Assembly: GCA_964433645.1 (NCBI GenBank)
Contig: CAYSSK010000136.1
Span: forward strand, 1-7,526
Length of the DNA stretch: 7,526 bases
Reading direction: 5' to 3'
Source: Desulfofustis sp964433645
GTDB lineage: Bacteria > Desulfobacterota > Desulfobulbia > Desulfobulbales > Desulfocapsaceae
This document shows positions 1 to 5,637 of this stretch, one piece after another; position 1 is the stretch's first letter; each line of letters opens with the position of its first letter. Below the pieces are notes generated by a model, which was not told the origin of the DNA, made no database searches, and saw only the letters and a program-made list of their open reading frames with translations. Made by a program: the position numbers and the translations under genes.

Positions 1-430
1 TCTCCAGCTCTATGGTATACGGCGCATGGGGCAGAAAGGAAAAGGACAGGTTCAGATCGAGCTGCAGCAATTCTCTTTCGATATCGTGGTGATAGCCCAT
101 GTCATCGATGATGATGGCGATTTTCGGCGGATGCGGCAGAATCGGCAGCAGTGGCCTCTGCGCCGGCTCAACGGGATGAATCGGCGGCGCATTCGGTTCC
201 TCGAAGATGACCGCCGGACTCCGCATCTCCGGGGGCTCCGCGGCCACCGCCACGCGAAAGAATATCATGTAGCCGGCAACACCGAGAGACACGATGAGCA
301 GCACCAGCAATAAACCGTAGGTCACCAGGCGGCGAACGGTCACCCGGGGGGGGGGAGGTGAGCGGCGATTGCGGGCCCGGATTGTCCGGACCGGTTTCTT
401 TTTCTGTTTGCTGGCAGCGGTTCGAGCCAT
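1..430 (-). CDS. Divergent polysaccharide deacetylase (YibQ/DUF610 family), N-terminal part
   Basis: This is a partial gene; the first 143 residues are present and the rest lies beyond the left edge. Residues 3-34 are strongly basic (K8, K10-K12 and many Arg), followed by one hydrophobic segment at about 38-58, which predicts an N-in membrane anchor or uncleaved signal. A proline-rich linker (65-102) leads to the family hallmark: beta strand KIAIIIDDMGY (103-113, Asp109/Asp110 are candidate metal-site residues) and later LSFSFLPHAPYT (128-139). In this family the periplasmic NodB-like fold is thought to act on a cell-envelope polysaccharide; the substrate is not established. The chosen start ATG (430-428) has AGGA 12 nt upstream. 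An in-frame ATG at 472-470 would add 14 residues but has no ribosome site. It is the third gene of the leftward block, 140 nt after the prenyl synthase. The coding frame passes through a C10 tract. Family call is confident; the exact role is not. Confidence 0.85.
   Translation of the reverse strand, partial: MARTAASKQKKKPVRTIRARNRRSPPPPRVTVRRLVTYGLLLVLLIVSLGVAGYMIFFRVAVAAEPPEMRSPAVIFEEPNAPPIHPVEPAQRPLLPILPHPPKIAIIIDDMGYHHDIERELLQLDLNLSFSFLPHAPYTIELE
346..355. repeat. Ten-base G/C homopolymer inside the deacetylase coding region
   Basis: The plus strand has ten consecutive G (C10 on the coding strand). It encodes the Pro run at residues 25-28 of the deacetylase. With ten bases the reading frame is intact from the ATG into the transmembrane and deacetylase motifs. 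Gain or loss of one base would stop production of the enzyme. It may be a slippage-prone site, or merely a place where sequencing errors would be likely. Confidence 0.9.
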
Positions 431-570
431 ATCAGGTGCTTGTCCTATGCTGATCCGGAAAGGGCGGGCCATCCGGGCGCCGAAGGTCCGCTCCCTGGTA
501 TCCGGTCCGCACTACTATCGACGCCTGTGGGGCGCTCTGATCGATGGGATGTTTCATGGCGAAGCGAGCG

Positions 571-1554
571 TCAATTGTGGCGGCTGAGAACATACCGGAC
601 CAGTTCTTCGAGAATATGCAGCGACGGTTCGTCCCGCGATGACCTGAACGGATCAAGAGCAGCCATCGCCTCGGTGGCGAGCTGCTCGGCCCGCTGCCGG
701 GCCAGGCGATACCCGTGGTGATCATCGATGAAACGATCGATGACAACAAAACTATCGATCCGCCGCCCATCGTCCTGCAAAAGGGCCGCGATCTCCGCTC
801 GCTCCTTGCCCCCGGCCCGTTGCAACGCGAGGATGAGCGGCAGGGTAACCTTGCCCTCGATCAGGTCGTTACCGACGGCCTTGCCGGTGCGCCGGCTGTC
901 GCCCCGATAATCGAGCAAATCGTCAACGACCTGGAAGGCACAGCCGAGATTGAGGCCATAGGTTCTCAGCGCCGATCGGCATCGCTTGTCCCCGCCCCCA
1001 AGCAACCCGCCGACCTGGCAGGCAGCGGCAATAAGCAGCGCCGTCTTGCCGTGAATGATCGAAAAATAGTCATCCTCGGTCAGCTCCGCCCGGCAGCACT
1101 GGTGCATCTGCAAAAACTCGCCGCTGACCATACCGCGGGTCGCTTCGGTAAAGACGTCCAGTGCGTCGGCGCCGCCGTACCGACCGACCAGGGCCATCGC
1201 CTGAGCGTGCAGGAAATCGCCGGCCAGGATGGCGCCGCTGTGACCGAACCGCTTGACCACCGACATCCTGCCCCGCCGCGTATCGGCGTTATCGATCACA
1301 TCATCGTGAAACAGGGTTGCCGCATGCAGGTACTCAAAAGCGACGGCCGCCCGGTAGACCTGCTCATCGTCTCGTCCGCAGAGCCGGGAACACAGCACCG
1401 CCAGCAAGGGACGCACCCGCTTGCCGCCGCTGAACATCCCGTACTCGAGAATCTCCGTCAGCAGCGGCGCTACTCCGGACAACTCGGCCAGATCCCGCCG
1501 CATCTCGGCATCTATCCGATCGGCCTCCCGCCTGATTATCTCCTTAAGGTCCAT
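571..1554 (-). CDS. Long-chain all-trans polyprenyl diphosphate synthase (IspB-like)
   Basis: The 327-residue protein condenses isopentenyl diphosphate units onto an allylic primer to build a polyprenyl diphosphate, typically the side chain of menaquinone or ubiquinone; it should be cytosolic. Visible family motifs in order: GGKRVRP (43-49, IPP binding), first Asp-rich motif DDVID (84-88) followed by RRG (93-95), HGKTA (168-172), and FQVVDDLLD with second Asp-rich motif DDLLD (211-215), then the conserved basic stretch through K235. The residue five before the first Asp-rich motif is Ala79, small as in long-chain enzymes; short-chain FPP synthases have an aromatic residue here. Product length cannot be read exactly. 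The ATG lies 3 nt after the helicase stop codon, with AGGA 10 nt upstream inside the helicase gene, so translation is probably coupled. Length is normal for the family and no key residue is missing. Confidence 0.93.
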   Translation of the reverse strand: MDLKEIIRREADRIDAEMRRDLAELSGVAPLLTEILEYGMFSGGKRVRPLLAVLCSRLCGRDDEQVYRAAVAFEYLHAATLFHDDVIDNADTRRGRMSVVKRFGHSGAILAGDFLHAQAMALVGRYGGADALDVFTEATRGMVSGEFLQMHQCCRAELTEDDYFSIIHGKTALLIAAACQVGGLLGGGDKRCRSALRTYGLNLGCAFQVVDDLLDYRGDSRRTGKAVGNDLIEGKVTLPLILALQRAGGKERAEIAALLQDDGRRIDSFVVIDRFIDDHHGYRLARQRAEQLATEAMAALDPFRSSRDEPSLHILEELVRYVLSRHN

Positions 1555-1557
1555 GGC

Positions 1558-3549
1558 TCACGTGTCCTGGTGTGCGCGGGGTGTCGCCAGGCCGGCGAAG
1601 AACCTGGCTACCGATGCGGTATCTCTGACGATCGGTGCCGGCGGCAGGCTGTTGAGAAAGACTTTGCCGTAGCGTTTCTTGAACAAGCGGGTATCGAGCA
1701 GTGCGATCAGGCCGGCATCACGCGACGAACGCATCAGCCTGCCGACGCCCTGGCGAAGGGTCAACACCGCCCGAGGCACCTGAAAGTCGAAAAACGGGTT
1801 GCCGCCTTCATGGTCGATCGCCTGCATCCGAGCCTGCACCACCGGGTCACTGGGAACCTCGAACGGCAGTTTGTCGATCAGCACGGCGCTGAGCGATTCC
1901 CCTGGAATATCGACGCCCTCCCAGAAACTGGCCACCGCCAGCAATACCGATTCCTTTTCCCGCCGGAAGCGACTGAGCAGGGTGCTGCGGGCCGCCGTTC
2001 CCTGGACGAGGATCGGATAGTCGAGCCGACCGATCAGGGCCTCGGCAACCGCATCCATCCCCTTGAAACTGGTAAACAGCACAAGTGCCCGGCCTTTGCT
2101 TATTACCAGTAATTCCAAAATCGTCTCTCTCAGAACCGTTTCATAGCCGGGCTCGGCGGGTTCGGGAAAACCGTTGTCCGGGATATAGATCATGGCCTGC
2201 TCGCGGTAGGGAAACGGCGATTTCAACTGGAGCGTAACGGCCGATTCCGTCAACCCGAGCCGCCGGCAGAAATAATCGAAACGGTTGCCGGTGGCCAAGG
2301 TGGCCGAGGTCAAGATGCAGTTGGGCACCGTTGCGTACAGGGTGCGCTGCAGGTCTTGGGCAACATGAACCGGCGTTGCCGACAGCGTAATCGAGCGTTC
2401 CCGCCGCTCATACCAATAGACATGCGAAGCTGCATGTCCTTCCGGATCGAGCGGAGCGATGACCAGCAGGTTACGGCGCAACTCATCGCAGCGCTCGGCC
2501 AGCGCCGACCACACGTCCGGCCCGCAGGCGGCCAACTGATCGGCGCATCGTTGCAGCGCCTCAACCACCGAGTGTACCTGTTGCTGCCAGTCGCTCTGCG
2601 AGAGAACAAAGCCGAGCAGATCGAAACGGCCGCGCTTCACCGGAAACAGGCCGGCAAACTTATCGATACGCTGCTTCAGCCCCCGGGCCATGGCCACGAT
2701 CCTGTCGCCGTCATCCGGGCTCAGTTCGCTCTCCGCCTGGCGAACAATATCACCGACCAGATCATAGACCTGATACTGACCGAAGGCGGTGCCGAAGAAG
2801 GTGGTCGCCACCTGCTCCAGGTGATGGGCCTCGTCGAAAATGACCGCTTCATGCCGCGGCAGCAGTTCCCCATAGCCGCGCTGGCGCAGCACCAGATCGG
2901 AAAAATAGAGATGGTGATTGACGACCAACAGCCGGGCTCCGCCGGCTTTTCTGCGCAGGCGGGAGATGAAGCAGGAGGCGTGTTCCGGACATTCGTTGCC
3001 GAAGCATTGATGCGACAGTGCAGAAATTTTCGGCCACAGCGGCGAACGATCGTTCAACCAGGCCAGTTCGGCCCGGTCACCGGTCTCCGTGCTCTCCAGC
3101 CACTGATCGATCCGGGCGCCATCCTCGTCGTCGACCAGCGACGCCTGCGGTGATGACCGATGCTGGTACCAGCGGTAGAGGCACAGGTAGTTTTGCCGGC
3201 CCTTGACGCACAAGGCGTCGATCTCCGTGCCGAGGACTGCGGATAAGAGGGGAATTTCCTTGTCGATCAGCTGATCCTGCAGATTGATGGTCGCCGTCGA
3301 CACGACGACCCGCTTACCGGAGAGCACGGCCGGAACAAGATAGGCCAGACTCTTGCCGACCCCGGTCTCGGCCTCGACGACCAGGGTCCGGCAGAAATCG
3401 GGCTGGCCGGTCACACCGTGGTGCGGTGTCTGCAACAGCTCGTCGACCGCCCGGGCCATCCGCACCTGGTCGGCTCGCGGCTCGTATCCGGCAAGACGAG
3501 CCGCCAGCGGCCCATCCTCAGAGAAAAATGCCTGCACCGATTGTTCCAT
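1558..3549 (-). CDS. DinG/YoaA-type Fe-S ATP-dependent DNA helicase
   Basis: This 663-residue superfamily 2 (XPD/DinG-like) helicase is expected to unwind DNA 5' to 3' using ATP, in repair or in removal of R-loops and blocked forks. Motifs in order: Q-like YEPRADQ (22-28); Walker A ETGVGKS (61-67); motif Ia STATINLQDQL (84-94); Fe-S cluster cysteines Cys123, Cys182, Cys187, Cys193, the last three spaced C-x4-C-x5-C as in E. coli DinG; DEAH box 239-242; SAT (415-417) in LTSATL; FTSF (492-495); motif V SFWEGVDIP (541-549); motif VI QGVGRLMR (600-607) with Arg604 and Arg607. There is no N-terminal exonuclease domain, and the length falls between YoaA and DinG. The ATG start gives the usual N-terminus (FFSEDGPLA then GYEPR), although AGGA is only 1 nt from it, so ribosome binding looks poor. 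It is the first gene of the leftward block. DinG versus YoaA cannot be decided from sequence alone. Confidence 0.93.
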   Translation of the reverse strand: MEQSVQAFFSEDGPLAARLAGYEPRADQVRMARAVDELLQTPHHGVTGQPDFCRTLVVEAETGVGKSLAYLVPAVLSGKRVVVSTATINLQDQLIDKEIPLLSAVLGTEIDALCVKGRQNYLCLYRWYQHRSSPQASLVDDEDGARIDQWLESTETGDRAELAWLNDRSPLWPKISALSHQCFGNECPEHASCFISRLRRKAGGARLLVVNHHLYFSDLVLRQRGYGELLPRHEAVIFDEAHHLEQVATTFFGTAFGQYQVYDLVGDIVRQAESELSPDDGDRIVAMARGLKQRIDKFAGLFPVKRGRFDLLGFVLSQSDWQQQVHSVVEALQRCADQLAACGPDVWSALAERCDELRRNLLVIAPLDPEGHAASHVYWYERRERSITLSATPVHVAQDLQRTLYATVPNCILTSATLATGNRFDYFCRRLGLTESAVTLQLKSPFPYREQAMIYIPDNGFPEPAEPGYETVLRETILELLVISKGRALVLFTSFKGMDAVAEALIGRLDYPILVQGTAARSTLLSRFRREKESVLLAVASFWEGVDIPGESLSAVLIDKLPFEVPSDPVVQARMQAIDHEGGNPFFDFQVPRAVLTLRQGVGRLMRSSRDAGLIALLDTRLFKKRYGKVFLNSLPPAPIVRDTASVARFFAGLATPRAHQDT

Positions 3550-3618
3550 GTCCTGGCTGGGTGAAAAGTCGTTTCCGGGACATGGCGACAGGCCTGCCCG
3601 TTATCGTCGAGCCTACAG

Positions 3619-3647
3619 GTTATACGATTTTTATTTTTATTTTTCAA
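3619..3647 (-). promoter_or_regulatory. Sigma70-like promoter for the helicase/prenyl synthase block
   Basis: Reading leftward on the minus strand there is TTGAAA (3647-3642), a 17-nt spacer, and TATAAC (3624-3619). Both boxes are close to consensus and the spacing is optimal. Transcription would start near 3612 and leave a leader of roughly 60 nt before the helicase ATG at 3549. No E. coli-type (CTGT-N8-ACAG) LexA box overlaps it. Inferred from sequence only. Confidence 0.72.
3627..3644. repeat. Three tandem hexamers (ATTTTT) in the promoter spacer
   Basis: The plus strand carries ATTTTT three times in perfect tandem, 18 nt. On the minus strand this covers the last three bases of the -35 box and 15 of the 17 spacer bases. 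Losing or gaining one unit would change the -35/-10 spacing by 6 nt and should strongly weaken the promoter. It is also an AT-rich segment that may help melting or bending. Confidence 0.9.
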
Positions 3648-3660
3648 CCAAACCGGTACA

Positions 3661-3670
3661 CTGGTACCAG
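3661..3670. promoter_or_regulatory. 10-bp perfect palindrome CTGGTACCAG beside the helicase promoter
   Basis: CTGGTACCAG is its own reverse complement and lies 14 bp upstream of the leftward -35 box (3647-3642). It is flanked by CAC and GTG, which add partial symmetry with a one-base offset. The position suits a binding site for a dimeric activator or repressor acting on either divergent gene. No regulator family is recognised, and a 10-bp palindrome can occur by chance. Confidence 0.3.
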
Positions 3671-3738
3671 GTGCCGAACCAGAACCGTTCCAGGCGAGAA
3701 GCGATTTTTCACCATCCGATCGGTGCGTTCCCGTAAAA

Positions 3739-3766
3739 CGGTTTCACCAGGGAAACCGCTTATAAC
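3739..3766 (+). promoter_or_regulatory. Inverted repeat and possible -10 box upstream of the hybrid kinase
   Basis: CGGTTTC (3739-3745) and GAAACCG (3752-3758) form a perfect 7-bp inverted repeat with a 6-nt spacer, followed by TATAAC (3761-3766), a fair -10 box. If TATAAC is used, the inverted repeat sits where the -35 box would be, so it could be an operator or activator site; the start point would be about 3773, only some 14 nt before the ATG. No good -35 is present. It is not a terminator: no T run follows. Confidence 0.35.
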
Positions 3767-3786
3767 CCCCGACTCAACACATTGGC

Positions 3787-5637
3787 ATGGTCGAACTGCT
3801 CTCCTCCGCAGAATTGGATGCCGGAACGTCCGCTGAAAAACTGGTCAAGGACCATGAAATCATCGTCATCGTCGACGATTCCCCGGAAATCTCGATTCTG
3901 CTCCAGGCCTACCTGAAAAGCAGGAATCTGCCCTCCCGCCCGGCCCATACCGCCACCGAACTATTTCAGCTGCTCCGGGAAGAGGAGGTGGCCCTGATAT
4001 TGCTCGACATCGGTCTTCCCGATCGGGACGGCGATGAAATCCTCGCCGAGCTGGTGCGAAATTTTCCGGATCTCGGCATCATCATGGTTACCGGCAGCAC
4101 CGATCTGCAAACCGCGCTTCGTTGTTTGCGCCTCGGCGCCGACGATTATCTGACCAAGCCGGTCAATATCGAGCAATTCCATACCACCGTCAACAAAACC
4201 CTGCGCAAGCGCCGGCTGGCCATCGACAATCGGCTTTTCCAGCAGGAGTTGCAGATCACCAACCTGCGCACCCAGTTTCTCCATCATCTCAACCTGAAGA
4301 TGAACAGCGCCTATCTCAATGCCCGGGAACTCAAAGGCGTCCTGCAGACCATCCTGATCGGCATCACCTCGGAAGAAGGACTGCGTTTCAATCGTGCATT
4401 CCTCGCGCTGTTCGACAAACAGGAGACCATGCTCCAGGGCGAGTTGGCCATCGGGCCGGGAAGCAGGGAAGACGCCGCCGAGATGTGGAACGAAATCAAG
4501 CGGAAAAACCTCCGCTTACAGGATCTGTTTCACACCGTTTCCGCTGATTCTTTCAAGAAAGATACCATCGTCAACGAGATTGTCCGATCTCTGGTCGTTC
4601 CCGCGGCCTTTGTCCAGCATCCGTTAATCCATGCCTGCCGCAGCCGCAGCTCGATTCTGGTGAACCGGGGACAGGCACCGCTGGAGATCCCCTCTGAACT
4701 TATCGAAACCCTCGGCGAGGACACCTTCGTCATTGTCCCGCTGTTTTCCCCGAGCAAGGCCCTGGGAGTGATCATCGCCGATAATTTCGTCACCCGGCAA
4801 CCGATCAACCCGGCCGACGTCGAAGCACTGGAAACCTTCGCCGGCCAGGCCAGCCTCGCCGTCGAGCACTCCCGGCTCTATACCGACATGCAACAGAAGA
4901 TCGACGAACTCGAGCTGGTTACCCAGGAACTGGAAAAGAGCAAAGACCTGCTCATCGAAGCGGAGCGCTACTCGGCTCTTGGCTACATGTCGGCCCAATT
5001 GGTGCACACCCTGCGCAACCCGATCACGTCGATCGGCGGCACCGCCCGCCTGCTCAACAAAAGGATCTCCGATCCGGAAAACAGGAAATTCCTCGATCTC
5101 CTGACCAAGGAGACGAGCAAAGTGGAAGCAACCCTGAGCGATCTGTTCAGCTTTGTCAGTGAGAGTGAACTCAATAAAACCGCCCAGCATCTCTATCCGC
5201 TCATACGCCGCAGCGTGATGATCTTTTACGGGGCCATGAAAAACAGCGCCATCAGCTACGAGATCGAACTCTCCGGCGAGGACCCGGTCCTGCTCATCGA
5301 CAGCGACAAAATCCGGCAGGTACTGCTGCACCTGATCAAGAACAGTATCGAAGCAATGCCGGACGGAGGGGTGCTGCAGGTTCGCTCCTGGCAGGAAGAC
5401 GGAGCGACACTGGTTTCCATCAGGGATTCCGGTATCGGTATCGTGGAGGGAGAACTGGCCCGGGTCGCCGATCCGTTTTACACCACCAAGACCTATGGTA
5501 CCGGCATGGGCCTGACCCTGGTCGAGCAAATTCTGTCCCAGCACAATGCCGACTTTTCCCTGACGCCCGCCAAACCGCAGGGCATGATCGCCCTGATCAG
5601 GTTCAGGCCGGCCCCGCCCCCGCAGGAGCCGGGTTAG
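3787..5637 (+). CDS. Hybrid sensor histidine kinase with N-terminal receiver (REC-GAF-HisKA-HATPase)
   Basis: The 616-residue protein is predicted soluble: no signal peptide or membrane segment. The receiver domain (about 24-140) is complete, with acidic pair Asp30/Asp31, phospho-acceptor Asp74, Thr102 and Lys124. A GAF domain follows (about 185-360) of the GLRFNRAFL / AIGPGSREDAAEMW / VIIADN type common in Desulfobacterota kinases. A short coiled coil (about 366-395) leads to the HisKA box with His407 in VHTLRNP. The ATPase domain has the N box (Asn519 in HLIKNSIEAM), G1 DSGIG (547-551), F box DPFYTTK (562-568) and G2 GTGMGL (571-576). The residue after the His is Thr408, where Glu or Asp is usual. 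A cytosolic ligand or redox signal at GAF, and modulation through the receiver by another kinase, are inferred. No response regulator is adjacent. The start ATG has no visible Shine-Dalgarno; an in-frame stop at 3763-3765 rules out a longer protein. The Pro-rich tail ends 4 bp into the exporter gene. Confidence 0.93.
   Translation: MVELLSSAELDAGTSAEKLVKDHEIIVIVDDSPEISILLQAYLKSRNLPSRPAHTATELFQLLREEEVALILLDIGLPDRDGDEILAELVRNFPDLGIIMVTGSTDLQTALRCLRLGADDYLTKPVNIEQFHTTVNKTLRKRRLAIDNRLFQQELQITNLRTQFLHHLNLKMNSAYLNARELKGVLQTILIGITSEEGLRFNRAFLALFDKQETMLQGELAIGPGSREDAAEMWNEIKRKNLRLQDLFHTVSADSFKKDTIVNEIVRSLVVPAAFVQHPLIHACRSRSSILVNRGQAPLEIPSELIETLGEDTFVIVPLFSPSKALGVIIADNFVTRQPINPADVEALETFAGQASLAVEHSRLYTDMQQKIDELELVTQELEKSKDLLIEAERYSALGYMSAQLVHTLRNPITSIGGTARLLNKRISDPENRKFLDLLTKETSKVEATLSDLFSFVSESELNKTAQHLYPLIRRSVMIFYGAMKNSAISYEIELSGEDPVLLIDSDKIRQVLLHLIKNSIEAMPDGGVLQVRSWQEDGATLVSIRDSGIGIVEGELARVADPFYTTKTYGTGMGLTLVEQILSQHNADFSLTPAKPQGMIALIRFRPAPPPQEPG

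Noticed and set aside
688..703. Perfect 6-bp hairpin GGCCCG-CTGC-CGGGCC in the prenyl synthase gene
   Set aside because: It is short, inside coding sequence, and expected by chance in GC-rich DNA.
715..2112. 465-codon plus-strand open frame antisense to the prenyl synthase and helicase
   Set aside because: It crosses two clearly real genes and their junction, has no recognisable domain, and is the kind of long antisense frame that GC-rich coding DNA produces.
2356..3153. 265-codon plus-strand open frame inside the helicase
   Set aside because: It is antisense to conserved helicase motifs including the DEAH box and Fe-S cysteines, with no domain of its own.
3646..3655. Decamer AACCAAACCG shared with 7174-7183 in the other divergent spacer
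   Set aside because: Many 10-mers repeat by chance in a window this size; there is no symmetry and the positions relative to the promoters differ.
3600..3700. LexA (SOS) box for the DinG-type helicase
   Set aside because: No CTGT-N8-ACAG and no convincing GGTT...ACC deltaproteobacterial-type box is present near the promoter.
4624..5544. 306-codon minus-strand open frame inside the hybrid kinase
   Set aside because: It lies wholly opposite the GAF, HisKA and ATPase domains, whose motifs are unmistakable; the antisense peptide shows no family motif.
5608..5632. Possible terminator hairpin (CCGGC ... GCCGG) at the end of the kinase gene
   Set aside because: The stem is only 5 bp with a 15-nt loop and no T run follows on either strand.
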